From: Elgaria multicarinata webbii
Taxonomy: Eukaryota > Chordata > Lepidosauria > Squamata > Anguidae
Assembly: GCF_023053635.1 (NCBI RefSeq)
Contig: NC_086182.1
Location: forward strand, 24,363,001-24,427,000
DNA length: 64,000 bases
Reading direction: 5' to 3'
A model generated the notes under the pieces. That model worked only from the letters and a program-made list of their open reading frames with translations, was not told the origin of the DNA and searched no databases. Numbering within the stretch: position 1 is the first letter of the stretch; each line of letters opens with the position of its first letter. The position numbers were made by a program, and so were the translations under genes. Of this stretch, positions 34,608 to 46,946 are shown piece after piece.

Positions 34608-35637
34608 GAAAACAGATGGAGAAATTAAATTATATCTCTCATCTCCGGAACTTTCTCCTGATGTTCACGATCGTATCTCGGCATGTCTTTCAGATATCTC
34701 AGCCTGGCTGCTTCATCGTCGTTTGAAACTTAACATGGCAAAGACTGAATTGCTTGTTTTTCCTCCTAAACCCTCTCCTCACCTCTCATTCTCTCTTACT
34801 GTCAACGATGTCACGCTTACTCCGGTCAAGGAAGCTCGTAGTCTTGGCTTTATATTTGACTCCTCACTCTCCTTTACTCCTCACATCGAGGCAGTAGCTA
34901 AATCCTGTCGTTTCTTCCTGTATAATATTGCCAGGATTCGACCATTTTTGTCTGTCTCTTCTGCCAAGACTCTTGTTCACGCACTGGTTATCTCTCGGTT
35001 GGACTACTGCAACCTTCTTCTGTCTGGCCTTCCTTCGTCTCACATCAGTCCGCTGGTCTCTGTCCACCACTCTGCCGCTAAGATCATCTTCTTGGCCCAC
35101 CGCTCTGACCATGTCACTCCACTTCTGAAATCTCTTCATTGGCTTCCAATTCACTCCAGAATCCAATATAAACTTCTCCTGCTGACCTTCAAAGCTCTTC
35201 ATGGTCTAGCTCCTGCCTATCTCTCCTCTCTCATCTCACACTATTGCCCCGCTCGTGCTCTCCGCTCCTCTGATGCCATGCTTCTCGCCTGCCCTAGGAC
35301 CTCCACTTCCCTTACTCGGCTTCGTCCTTTTTCTTCTGCTGCCCCTTACGCCTGGAACGCTCTTCCAGAACACTTGAGAACTACAAACTCAATCACTGCT
35401 TTTAAAACTCAGCTAAAAACTTTTCTTTTCCCTATAGCCTTCAAATATTGAGTTTGTTCTGACTCTATACTGTTAGCTTCTCCCTACCCGGTGCCTGTTT
35501 ACACTTCCCTGTGCCTGTTTGCATTCTCCTTCCCTCTTTATTGTTTACTACAACTTATTAGATTGTAAGCCTATGCGGCAGGGTCTTGCTATTTACTGTG
35601 TTATCTGTACAGCACCATGTACATTGATGGTGCTATA

Positions 35638-35640
<3 letters not shown>
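34608..35640 (+). mobile_element. L2 LINE 3' half with an intact 281-codon frame
   Basis: The frame (34606-35451) enters just after the reverse-transcriptase catalytic YADD position (IKLYLSSPELSPDVHDRISA) and continues through LSDISAWLLHRRLKLNMAKT, ELLVFPPKPSPHLSFSLTVN, LGFIFDSSLSFTPHIEAVAK, LVISRLDYCNLLLSGLPSSH and LLTFKALHGLAPAYLSSLIS to FKTQLKTFLFPIAFKY. This is the thumb and C-terminal part of L2-clade ORF2. The 3' UTR ends TAAGCCTATGCGGCAGGGTC...GATGGTGCTATATAAATAAA, a typical L2 end. The apparent start ATG is in the flanking DNA and is not a real start. No stop or frameshift in 281 codons suggests a fairly recent insertion compared with its neighbours. Confidence 0.9.

Positions 35641-35697
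<57 letters not shown>
35637..35697. repeat. (ATAA)n(ATA)n microsatellite, L2 tail
   Basis: ATAA units change to about 14 ATA units; it is the tail of the L2 copy. Confidence 0.95.
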
Positions 35698-35700
<3 letters not shown>

Positions 35701-35884
35701 TGTCTCCCCTTTCCATACACAGCCCTGTGTTGAACTAGGACTCCAGGAACCTTCCATAAAGTGTGCTTTTGGTGTATTGTTAATTCACTTTCTGTTCTGG
35801 TTTCTCAAGCATCGGGAGGGCAGCAAGAATGGTGTATTACAGATTCACATTGGTAGCTCCACTCGATGTTAGCAATGGATTCCC

Positions 35885-36027
35885 AGGCCATGGCTAGACC
35901 AGGCCTGTATCCTGGGACTGTCCCAGGATCATACCTGTGTATCCAGGTGAGACACAGGGGATCCTGGGAGTAAGCAGGGATGACCCCTGTTTCCCTGGGA
36001 TAATTGTTAGGTCTAGCTAAGGCTTCA
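35885..36027. mobile_element. MITE, TAA/CTAGACC family (short copy)
   Basis: The left end reads GGCCATGGCTAGACCAGG and the reverse complement of the right end reads AAGCCTTAGCTAGACC, a 15-bp inverted repeat with few differences. Interior CACAGGGGATCCTGGGAGTA and AGGGATGACCCCTGTTTCCC match 37523 and 56137. Flanking bases do not give a clean TAA duplication. Confidence 0.65.
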
Positions 36028-37470
36028 GTTGGATTCACATTGGCAGAGGCTCCAGTCAGAGTTACCAATCACCTTGCACATCAAGTCTTGGTGCTATAAC
36101 TGCTCTGGGAGGAGCAAAGCCATATTGTTACTTTAAATTCCTCACTATTGACAAGCCTGCTTCCAGTTCCATTAATCCAGAGACACACCATAGATCCTGT
36201 ACAGATTTTCAGGTCCGCGCTGCAATTTGTTGGAGCTATTACTATACTGCATCATGGGATGGGATTTGTAGTGTTCACAGCAGAGTAGAAATTTAAAATA
36301 AAATAAAATAATGGTAAAGCAATGAGTTGTGATGAGATTATAGGAGATTATCCAACATGAAAGTGCTAAAACTGAGTTGCTTTTGTTTTATGACTTTATC
36401 AATGTTATATAGTTATTTTAGCTAAATTATATTTCTGATTGCATTTTAATGTAAGCCACACTGAAAATTTTATTAAAATATAAATATACATAATAAATAC
36501 AGTAAGTAAATAAAATATCACCACGATGATATGGGAAGGAGTTACCACATGATGTCTTTCTCTGGGCTTTAATTGAAGTGTGGGAAGCAGAGAGGTTATT
36601 ATTTTTTATTAGAGAACTGCATTGTAAAAGTCAGAACAATGCAAAAACTAAAGGATAATTGCATTCCAGTTTCCCTGTTAGTTCAGGAAGTGCAAATTAG
36701 TCAGTTCACATTAAAATGCAAACCATTTTTCCCCATCTCTAATTTTAGGCAGTGCAATTTTTTTTAGTATGGGGGGGGGGATTAGTTAGGCTTGCCTAAT
36801 GAAGTTCTGCCTTAACCCCCTCTATTCTATTTTAAAGATCTTTGATTGGGCATAAGAGCCAATGATATTGCCAAAGTTCATATTGTAAATTAAGCATCTT
36901 GACACCTTGCACTTGAAAAGGGTTGCTTCCCCTCCCAATGGGAATCTGGATATTTGAACACTTCTAATATTGTCATTGAACAGCATCAAGTTGAGAAATC
37001 AGGTAAAACCCTGTTGAAATCCCATTCACAAAATGGTAGTAGCACCATCAGGCTTTCCACCGATATATTAACTAGGCGTAAAACTTACTCTTGCTACGCT
37101 GTTCCTCAGATAAACATACCTGGGAGATAATATTGTGTCAACATGACCAGTGTTGTTATTACATATTGCAAGGCGAGTGTAAGTAATACTTCTAGCTTTG
37201 TAAGCAGAGTAGCATTGTCAGGGGAAAAGAAATAGTGCAATCAAAATTCAATTCAAGTGGAAGCGTGCCTGTACAGAATTCCAACAGCCAGCCAAGTCTT
37301 CCACTAGGATACTTCATTACATCATCATCACTTATGTTCTGTACCCCACTTTTCTTTTCCAACTGATATTCAACATTTCAAAGCTACTGAACATGCTCAG
37401 TGGTCATTGGGTTGGTTTTGGAAGGAGCATGTCGACACCCCCCCCCCCCCAAAAAAAAAGGTTTATTCAT
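36028..37470. other. unique AT-rich non-coding stretch
   Basis: No gene. A decayed LINE-like tail (GTAAGCCACACTGAAAATTT then ATTAAAATATAAATATACAT) lies at about 36450-36510. Confidence 0.45.
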
Positions 37471-37511
37471 ACTTCTGGAGATACTTCTGGAGATATTTCT
37501 GGAGATACTTC
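37471..37511. repeat. 12-bp tandem repeat, TTCTGGAGATAC
   Basis: ACTTCTGGAGAT is repeated about three and a half times with single-base changes (ACTTCTGGAGATACTTCTGG, AGATATTTCTGGAGATACTT), directly before the MITE at 37523. Confidence 0.85.
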
Positions 37512-37522
37512 CGTGTATCTCA

Positions 37523-37940
37523 GGCCTTAACTAGACCAGGCATTATCACAGGGCAAACCCTGGGATCATCCCTGTGTATCCACATGACGCACAGGGGATC
37601 CTGGGATCAGGGAGGGATCATCCCTCCCTTGCCATGGGATAGAGCCCTCCCCTTTGGGTCTGCTTTTTCCGTGGTCTTGGGCTCAGCCTGAGACCATGGA
37701 ACGTGTGGCCCGTTGCCACAGTTTGACCTTGCTTCATGCGATTCCTCGCATGGAACCAGGAGCTGCACATGGGGTGCAGCGCTCCTCAGAAGTGCTGCAC
37801 CCATCGGGGATAGGGTGGAGGGAGCAGGGAAATTAAGTTATTATTTTTTAAAAAAACAACAAAACACCTACCTTTACCGCACGAGCGTTTGTGCGCTCCA
37901 TCTTCTTTTTTAAAAAATGGTGGCACTCATTGCCTGAGTT
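37523..37940 (+). mobile_element. MITE, TAA/CTAGACC family (long copy, right end lost)
   Basis: Starts GGCCTTAACTAGACCAGG and runs in step with 56137-56613: GGATCATCCCTGTGTATCCA, CACATGACGCACAGGGGATC, GGGATCATCCCTCCCTTGCC, GAGCCTGAGACC-like wording, a CGCACGAGCGTTTGTGCGCT hairpin-like block and an A-rich AAAAAATGGTGGC segment. The matching right terminal repeat is not found. Confidence 0.6.
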
Positions 37941-37984
37941 AACTGTTATGGAGAATGCTGAGCGTAGGAAGTTGGATGCTGGAC

Positions 37985-38440
37985 GCTTTAAAGCCCTAAA
38001 CAGTTTGGGACAAGGTTCTCAAGGGTTGCCTAAACTCATATGTATGTGTCTGAGCCGTAGTTTTGAGATCTGAGGCCCTGCTCTCTGGTCCACCAGTGAA
38101 AGCTATCAGACTACCAAGGACAAAGGACAAAGGACTTTTTCTTTGGTGGCCCCACATACCTGGAATATTCTTCTTAGGAAAATGCACGTGTTCCCCTCCT
38201 TGTTGGCCTCTTGTTGGACCCTATTTTATTGTTATTCCGTTCAGCATTTGGATGATCTGTGGTGCTGCACATTTTCTATTGGCTGTCACCATTTTAAAGT
38301 TGTTTTTGTTTGCTGCTGATATTTATCAGACTAATTGCTTTCATCTGATTTGTTTGATTTGCATATTTTGCTTTAATATTTTAATGTTGTTGTTTTGTGT
38401 AATCTTAATGTTTTACTGACTAGTGGAAATCACCTTAGGA
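37985..38440 (+). mobile_element. diverged L2-group LINE 3' end
   Basis: CGCTTTAAAGCCCTAAACAG then TTTGGGACAAGG codes FKALNSLGQG, followed by decayed coding (PRTKDKGLFLWWPHIPGIFF resembles the RAFSxxAPxxWN block). No clear ATAA tail. It is one of the oldest LINE copies here. Confidence 0.6.
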
Positions 38441-38859
38441 GAATAACTTGTCCATTAAAAATCCATTTAGATATGAATAAATATCTATTAAATAATCCCA
38501 TTACATAAATAAAAAAATTCCATTAAATAAATATTACACCAAATTCTCCACAATCTGATTACCATGCCACCAACCCAATCATCCTGTTATATATCATATT
38601 ATATTATTTATGTATTTATGCACTATTGTATATGTAACTTACTCAAAGCATCCTATCAGCTAGTTAAAACAATCCACCATAATACATAGAGATTTAAAAT
38701 CAATTTTAAAAATCACATGAAGACACCAGAACAACAACAACAGATAGCAGAATTGGGAAGTCATCAAAAAGTTAAAATGCATAAACTGTCAGAGATCAAA
38801 AGTCTGCTGAAACAATTAGATCATAACAGCCAACTTGAATGGAAGCAAAGGTAAAGTTA

Positions 38860-38985
38860 AGAACATAAGAAGAGCCATGCTGGATCAGACCAAGGGTCCA
38901 TTTAGTCCAGCGCTCAGTTCATATTTTGGCCAACCAGCTGTCAACCATGAACCCACAAGCAGGACATGAGTGCAACAGCACCTAC
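38860..38985 (+). repeat. GGATCAGACC dispersed repeat, copy 4
   Basis: AAGAACATAAGAAGAGCCAT, GCTGGATCAGACCAAGGGTC, CATTTAGTCCAGCGCTCAGT and CAAGCAGGACATGAGTGCAA match copy 2. Confidence 0.65.
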
Positions 38986-40197
<1,212 letters not shown>

Positions 40198-40249
40198 CCC
40201 TGCACATCCACCTCTCTCCTAAAAAAAAAAGGGCATTCTGCAGACTGCA

Positions 40250-40337
40250 GATTTTGTATACCATTTTAATGTTTACTGTTTTTAACTTTTGTAAACCACC
40301 CAGAGAGCTTCGGCTATGGGACGGTATATAAATGTAA

Positions 40338-40372
<35 letters not shown>

Positions 40373-40374
40373 AA
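40250..40374 (+). mobile_element. L2-group LINE 3' UTR remnant with ATAA tail
   Basis: TTGTAAACCACCCAGAGAGC then TTCGGCTATGGGACGGTATA and about nine ATAA units (40336-40374). Only the last 120 bp of the element are present. Confidence 0.85.
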
Positions 40375-40883
40375 TTTCTCTCAAGATTCTCCAATGTTTC
40401 TTCTACTGGTAGCTATCCCTCTGCACACCTCCCAATGACCCACCTAGATGCACAAACACAAACATACTTTCCAGAAATCCGCTGCATCCAGGACGTTGTA
40501 GGGGATGCAAAATGGCGGACACAGGCTGCCAGTGCAGTCAATGCTGCTGTCACTTGCATTGGCTGCAAAAAGGAAAGAGGGAACAAGGTAGGCAGCAAGA
40601 AAAGAGCGGTGTGGCTGTCATTGCTCATGGTGAGCCCTACCTCTGAGACTCCCTGCTCCTTTCCCACATCCCCTTGCATACATAGAGAGTGGGGAATTTG
40701 AAGAAGCCATTTTTACAATGCTGAATTGCCAACTCCTTCCCAGTGAGAGCTGCGGGCTTGAGTGCAGGCCAATATGGGGTGCAAGGGGGCGGGCTTCTCC
40801 CTGCGTGCCTTCTTCGCATGAGAAAGATCATAGTGATTGCTCTGAGCATGGAAATCAGGGAAGGGAACCTTGGCTGTGGGGTT
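40375..40883. other. non-coding stretch upstream of the AK2 pseudogene
   Basis: The frame that carries the AK2 fragment is open from 40743, but the residues before 40884 (for example [16 protein letters not shown]) do not resemble the AK2 N-terminus, so this is either unrelated flank or 5' UTR-like sequence. Confidence 0.45.
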
Positions 40884-41357
40884 CAGAAAGGCATCCAGGC
40901 TGTGTTGCTGAGGCCGCCTGGGGCGGGGAAGGGGACCCAGTCTCCTCGCCTCACCAAAGCCTACTGTGTGTGCCACTTGGTGATGGGGGACATGTTGAGG
41001 GCTATAGTGGCTTCCAGTTCGGAGCTAGGGAAAAGGTTGAAGGAGACCATGGATGCTGGGAAAGTGAGGAAATGGTGGTAGAGCTGATTGAGAAAAACCT
41101 GGAGACTCCCCCCTGCAGAAATGGCTTCCTTTTGGGTGGGTTCCCTCGCACAGTATGGCAAGCAGACATGCTGGAGGAGCTCATGGAGTAGAAAAGAGAA
41201 ACTTGATTCTGTCATTGAATTCAGAGTTGCTGACTCCTTACACATCCGGAGAATCACTGGCTGGCTGATCCACCCAGGCAGCAGCCGCTCATACCATGAT
41301 GAATTGAACCCTTCGAAGGTCCACATGAAGGACGATGTAGGTGACCTTCCTGTTTAG
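40884..41357 (+). pseudogene. AK2: processed pseudogene of adenylate kinase 2
   Basis: Adenylate kinase 2 is the mitochondrial intermembrane-space enzyme that interconverts ATP plus AMP with two ADP. Three successive frames match it in order. 40884-41063 reads [20 protein letters not shown] and [20 protein letters not shown]; the P-loop is present but its first glycine is arginine (normally GPPGAGKGT). 41068-41190 reads [20 protein letters not shown] then [20 protein letters not shown], with the DGFPRT aspartate changed to glycine. 41190-41357 reads [28 protein letters not shown] and [14 protein letters not shown]. Losses of about 7 and 2 bases separate the frames and a TAG lies at the second junction. 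There are no introns although the vertebrate gene has several, so it is a retrocopy. About the first 15 and last 65 residues are missing. No poly(A) tail or target duplication is visible. Confidence 0.93.
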
Positions 41358-41424
41358 ATCTTCCTCTTTTGGGTTCTGTTCAAATTGCCTTGGATTGCTC
41401 TAAAGCAGGGACGGGAAACTTCCA

Positions 41425-41590
41425 TGAATGGTTATTTGAAAGGGATATTGTTGGTTTTTATGCTTTTGATGGTTTTGATGGTTTTAAATTGTGTATATTT
41501 GTTTTTAATGTTCATTGTTTTTAACTTTTGTAAACCACCCAGAGAGCTTCAGCTATGGGGCAGTATATAAATGTAATAAATAAATAATAT
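41425..41590 (+). mobile_element. L2-group LINE 3' UTR
   Basis: TGGTTTTTATGCTTTTGATG, TAACTTTTGTAAACCACCCA and GAGAGCTTCAGCTATGGGGC followed by an ATAA tail. This copy provides the sequence against which the interrupted copy at 58188-58570 can be aligned. Confidence 0.85.
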
Positions 41591-42317
41591 ATGCATTTTT
41601 TGTATGCTATTTTTAAGCTGAGAACTGCAAAATTAGGAGAAATTGCAGTCCTAATGCCATTCAGAGAAGGACTGATAGCCACAGTAGCGTCAGGGAAGGT
41701 TGTTCTGGTCATGGGAACTGAATTGGCAAATGGCTATATAATCGGGAGGCGGGGACGGGCCTCATATACAAACCTAACTTCATTATTATGCATTTACCCA
41801 GGATGCATTTGACATCCCTCACACGTTTCCAATCAACTAATCTTTTCCCTCAATTTTCTGGGTTCTGTCACAACAACCTTCTCATGAGAAACATATATAA
41901 TGCAATTAAAATTTTCCTCAATTAACCTTCATTTGCTTCTAAATTGCTCACCATCACAAGTAAATTTGCGACAGAAACACAGGTGTGCAGTCTGAGAGAT
42001 CCTATCTGCTTAATAACTTGGTTTTCTGTGTCATAGTTTGGAGCAGTCTCGGCCAACTACTTGCTGCCCTCCCAATGTATCGGGCTACAACTTGTATCGT
42101 TCCCCACCAGCAAATGTTTTCAAAAGGTGGGTGAACAGTCTGCCCTATACTGTACTCGTAAGTATATTGCTGTTGGTTTTCTTGTGTGCAGCCTTCATTT
42201 TGCATTTCATTAACAAGGAATGGTTCAGTATTGTTATGTCCACTTAGGGGTGGGGTTGTAGGGAAATCAGATTGTGTATCCTTATTTTGCAAAGGCTATG
42301 TGAGGCTATATAAACTA
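41591..42317. other. unique non-coding stretch
   Basis: No gene or repeat recognised. Confidence 0.5.
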
Positions 42318-42364
42318 GATGATGATGATGATGATGATTATTATTATTATTATTATTATTATTA
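42318..42364. repeat. compound (GAT)n(TTA)n microsatellite
   Basis: About seven GAT units followed by about nine TTA units. Confidence 0.95.
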
Positions 42365-42540
42365 GGTTTACAGGCAAGTTTATTATTATTTTTATTGTTT
42401 GCTTAGGGACTTGTTTGCTGGGTATCAAACCTGCAGAATTAGAAAAATTAATAGCTTCCTAGCTGAAATTGTGAAATATCATCAGCTATCCTGACAGTTC
42501 AATTAGTAGCACTGAGAGCCAGAGTAGTAGAGCAGATATT

Positions 42541-42985
42541 AGAATCATAGAATCATAGAATAGCAGAGTTGGAAGGGGCCTACAAGGCCATCGAGTCCAA
42601 CCCTCTGCTCAATGCAGGAATCCACCCTAAAGCATCCCCGACAGATGCTTGTCCAGCTGCCTCTTGAAGGCCTCTAGTGTGGGAGAGCCCACAACCTCCC
42701 TAGGTCACTGATTCCATTGTCGCACTGCTCTAACAGTCAGGAAGTTTTTCCTGATGTCCAGCTGGAATCTGGCTTCCTTTAACTTGAGTCCATTATTCCG
42801 TGTCCTGCACTCTGGGAGGATCAAGAGGAGATCCTGGCCCTCCTCTGTGTGACAACCTTTTAAGTATTTGAAGAGTGCTATCATGTCTCCCCTCAATCTT
42901 CTCTTCTCCAGGCTAAACATGCCCAGTTCTTTCAGTCTCTCTTCATAGGGCTTTGTTACCAGACCCCTGAGCATCCTGGACATGA
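42541..42985 (-). mobile_element. CR1 LINE 3' end
   Basis: Minus-strand frame (42705-43046) reads [40 protein letters not shown] and [18 protein letters not shown]. The 3' end at 42541-42600 has the duplicated AGAATCATAGAATCATAGAA end signature and GGAAGGGGCCTACAAGGCCA. The coding part is open over about 110 codons and so relatively young. It is 5'-truncated within the SRMLRGLVTK segment. Confidence 0.92.
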
Positions 42986-43214
42986 ATAGAGAAGAGTTTG
43001 GTCCAAAGCCTCCACTCTGCCACCACCTGTAATGAACCAGGGACATTCTTCCCTGAGAATTTTTGACCCGGCTTTGTTTTCAACTCCATCAAGCCAAACA
43101 TTTGCCCCCAGAAACTGAAAATGACAAGTTTGGGTGGGATCACTTTGTTCCTGCATAATTTTAGTTTTCATTAGCAATCCAAAAGGAGCTGAGGTTGGTC
43201 AAGATGCTACAGGG

Positions 43215-43354
43215 ACCTAGGCCAAAACTACACTGAGTAGGATATAACACTATGAAAGTGGTTTGAAAATGGCATATGGCATGTGTCAGGTTGCCCAACA
43301 GTTGTCAGTGCACTTCAGTACCATTATAAAGCAGTAGTGCAGATCTTGCACCAA
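43215..43354 (+). mobile_element. MITE-like repeat (CTACACTA family), copy 2
   Basis: CTAGGCCAAAACTACACTGA, GATATAACACTATGAAAGTG, AACAGTTGTCAGTGCACTTC and AGTAGTGCAGATCTTGCACC. Uninterrupted reference for the split copy at 48507-49020. Start and end (GGCCAAAACTACACT and AGTGCAGATCTTGC) look like weak inverted repeats. Confidence 0.6.
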
Positions 43355-43439
43355 AGAAGGCAAGGATGGCAGCTCACCTGAGACCGGATTTGAAGGAAGT
43401 GTTTCAGAACTGTTATTGTGGAGCAGGGGTAAGGGACCT

Positions 43440-43615
43440 CTTTCAGCTTTAGGACCAAATTCAATTTCAGAGACACACTCAGGGTTTGTATTCCAGTGAT
43501 GGGTGAGACTGAAGGTAAAGAGAGTGGGATCATAGAAATGGTGATGGGGCCAAAAATGCAAGCAAGACCAGCACAATGTAGTTTAAAGCTCTTATTGCCA
43601 GTATCTAAGCCTTAG
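43440..43615 (+). repeat. dispersed repeat shared with 62417-62602, copy 1
   Basis: AAATTCAATTTCAGAGACAC, CAGTGATGGGTGAGACTGAA, GGTGATGGGGCCAAAAATGC and TGTAGTTTAAAGCTCTTATT GCCAG line up in order with the second copy. Family unknown. Confidence 0.55.
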
Positions 43616-44210
43616 GAGAGGCATTTCAACCTTTTATAATGGGTGGGGGGAACCTGCATGAAAGCCAGGCAAACATTAAGCAGTGGTTTGGATCAGACAT
43701 GGCCTTCTGTGGAGCCCTGGAGGGCAAGACTGGGAGGCCAGGATGGCTGGAATGGTCCCTCAGCCTTAGGCTCATGGTATAATACTTTATTTCATCTTGG
43801 CACTTTGCAAGTGAATGGCCTGCACTTCAGAGCACATTTTCTGGGCATATACCACAGTTAATGAGTCATCATTAGCATTTGCAAATGGTTTTGAAGATGG
43901 CAAGTGCTGCGTAAGTGTTAAGAATTGTTATTACTGGGGTGGATTATTTGTCATAACATTACAGCTGTGTCAAAAGGGCTCTGCAGACCTGCCTAAGCAT
44001 CTTATGCAAACATAGAGAAAAGCCTTTAACTGCCAAAGGCCTCAAGGGAGGCCTTCTGCTGAGTGCTTGTAAAGACAAGGATTGGGGTAAGAAGGAAATC
44101 TCACACAATCTCATCTGAGAAAGCTGAGTGGATTTTTTTCCAGGGCCAGAGGTGTACTTGAAATGCAGTAGGGATGTTGGGGAAATCCATTTGAGGGTGG
44201 AGTTCAGTGA
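43616..44210. other. unique non-coding stretch
   Basis: No gene or repeat recognised between the repeat and the CR1 copy. Confidence 0.45.
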
Positions 44211-44847
44211 GTGTGATATGGCTGCAAGAAAGGCAAATGCTATTTTGTGCTGCATTGATAGAAGTATAGCTTCCAAATCACGTGAGGTACTGGTTCCTCT
44301 CTATTCGGCCCCGGTTAGGCCTCATCTAGAGTATTGCGTCCAGTTCTGGGCTCCACAATTCAAGAAGGATGCAGACAAGCTGGAGAGTGTTCAGAGGAGG
44401 GCAACCAGGATGATCAGGGGTCTGGAAACAAAGTCCTATGAAGAGAGACTGAAAGAACTGGGCATGTTTAGCCTGGAGAAGAGAAGATTGAGGGGAGATA
44501 TGATAGCACTCTTCAAATACTTGAAAGGTTGTCACACAGAGGAGGGCCAGGATCTCTTCTCGATCCTCCCAGAGTGCAGGACACAGAATAATGGGCTCAA
44601 GTTAAAGGAAGCCAGATTCCAGCTGGACATCAGGAAAAACTTCCTGACTGTTAGAGCAGTACGACAATGGAATCAGTTACCTAGGGAGGTGGTGGGCTCT
44701 CCCACACTAGAGGCCTTCAAGAGGCAGCTGGACAAGCATCTGTCAGGGATGCTTTAGGGTGGATTCCTGCATTGAGCAGAGGGTTGGACTCGATGGCCTT
44801 GTAGGCCCCTTCCAACTCTGCTATTCTATGATTCTATGATTCTATGA
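44211..44847 (+). mobile_element. CR1 LINE 3' end, longest and best preserved copy
   Basis: A 209-codon frame (44128-44757) includes [80 protein letters not shown] and [20 protein letters not shown], ending LSGML. This is the CR1 ORF2 C-terminus after the reverse-transcriptase fingers and palm. The 3' UTR is short, as in all CR1, and ends in three ATTCTATG units. The frame is open throughout, so the copy is young. About the first 80 bases of the open frame belong to flanking DNA. Confidence 0.94.
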
Positions 44848-46773
44848 GATTTGAGACGTTTGTGCCAATTGTTCAGAAATTTGCACAAATTGCACAGCCT
44901 GCCAAAATGTGCAAAAAAGGCTCCTGGAGTTTGGGAATCAGCCTGCAGCTTATCTTACAGATGCAAAATAAGACATAGATGCTGCAGAATTCCCTTGGGC
45001 CAAAAAAAGAACTGGACCACTACACCACACTGCCTCCCAATGCATTGACTGTATTATTGCATTGACACGTTTTAAAAAATCCCACTTGAAATAGAGAAAA
45101 GCTCTGGTGGAGAGCTCATAGACTGGCCAGTTCTGTGGCAGGAGGTCAAGGTTCTGACAGTAATCTCAATTTAGTAGTTCATTATATTTGATAGTAGAGC
45201 TGTCATTCCCATTTCCCTTCCTCTCCAAGGTCACTGAGCAGACCTTCTGCCTTGCCTCTCATCTTCTAATTTATAACCTCCCAGTGGCATCTTGGGTCCA
45301 TCCAGATGGGTCACAAGATGCAATCGGAGAATGTCTGGAGATGCTGGACTGGCTGACTTTCTGTGTCTCCCTGTAGGCCTATTGGGCTCAGCATAAAAGC
45401 CCAGTCCTGACCATTGGATTTTCCAAAAAAAGAAACATTTGCCTGCGGTTAAATCAAGCACTTGTACTCCATTCCTTGAGCATCGATGCTATAATATCAA
45501 AGGCCAAATCAATGTCAAATAGAGTTGTTAATAGCTGGGGGATGTAAACAGTCACACCATTTTTTCATTGCCTTCCATGTGTGCACACAGAGAGAAAAAA
45601 ATGCTACAAAAAACCCTGTGGTGTTTCAGACAAGGGATGGTTTCACTTTGGGCCAAAGCCAGTTCTTGCTGAAATGCCTCTATTGTCTGGAATAAGGAGA
45701 AAATAAAAGTTGCCCCTTTGAAAATGGTTGATGGAGGAGAAAGACCACCCATCATTGAGGACCCTTGGGACAACAGGGTTCTTGCTTTTCGGGTGGGCTT
45801 TCCCCATCTGCCATTTTTGGGGATGCAGCTTATATTCCCCCCTTTGACAGTTGTCCTTATATGTGTCAGGTCTTGCTTCAAGAAAGGCCAGCTTTGCTTT
45901 GCAAAAGATCTGAAAAACTCCAAACCGCCCCACTTTATTTCAGCATCCAGGCATAATCTGAAGCATACGCACACCCACATTTGACAACAAAGGGTTTTCG
46001 ACCAAACGTATCTGAGAGGAAAGACCAGGCAGTAAATGGAGAAACTGATGGAGGTTGTCCATCCCCTGCAGAAAGCTCCCAATCTTTCTGCAAAGTCTGG
46101 AAAACTACATATCTGTGCACAATTGTATTTACCAGAAATACAATTTCGTAGTCAGCCTGAACTCTGTGCATCAAAATGCAGAGTGTCAAAACAGGGAATG
46201 TTAAGATATTGACATTTCTGCAGGATGAAAATGTCAGTGTCATTCTCAAAATTTTCAATTTATCACTAAGGTTTCCAAGGCTTAATTTCTTTCTCTCTCC
46301 CCCTCCCCCATCATTTCTTCTCCCAAATCTTTGTATAATTAAACTGACTTATTTATATTTAAAGTATTGTTTTGTTTGTTTGTTTCTCTTGTAGCTGTAT
46401 CCAGGATGTCACTAGCCCAAATTATTTTAAAGAAAGACCAGGGTATTTGATACAGATTGGGGTGGGGTGGGGGGACTGTGCTATGTATTTGTTCCATTTC
46501 TTATCCTACCCATCTTCCAAAGAGATCAGGGCATCATATAAAGCTCACTTTCCCTTTATTTTCACAACATGCTATGAGATGATAGCTCAGGTTGAAAGAT
46601 GGTGACTGCCCTGTAGTAACCCAGTGGCCAAAAGACAGGTTTGCACTCAAGTCAACAGTCCCTGTCCAGCACTCTCATTGCTAGGCCTGGAATTGGCAAT
46701 ACATACAGAGCCCACAAGTGCCACAGCATCCCCAGATAACCATCATCTCCAGACAGCTCTGGGTGCCAGCTAA
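44848..46773. other. unique non-coding stretch
   Basis: No repeat family recognised. A 176-codon minus-strand frame (45552-46082) is the longest frame in the window that is not explained by a repeat. It has no recognised domain and overlaps two other shorter frames, so I do not call it a gene. 46170-46260 is AT-rich and unique. Confidence 0.45.
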
Positions 46774-46905
46774 GGGCCTTGCTAGATCTGCCGGGATAAG
46801 CCGGCAGGGAGACGAGGCGACGGCGCACTAACATTAGCGCACGCCGCCCCGCCTCCTAGATGACCGACGCGCAGGGACTGCGGAAGCCCTGCAGAATTGG
46901 CCTTT

Positions 46906-46946
<41 letters not shown>
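46906..46946. repeat. (GTT)n microsatellite inside the MITE
   Basis: About 13 units. The sister copy at 62603 has only a T-rich stretch at the same place (GCCATTTTTTTGTTTTTGTT), so the expansion happened after the copies separated. Confidence 0.92.

Noticed and set aside
42541-44847. Inverted CR1 pair as one large palindromic element
   Set aside because: The two copies have different 5' truncation points and about 1.2 kb of unrelated sequence between them; they are separate insertions.
45552-46082. 176-codon minus-strand frame as a host gene
   Set aside because: No domain, no splice context and several overlapping frames; kept only as a low-interest finding.
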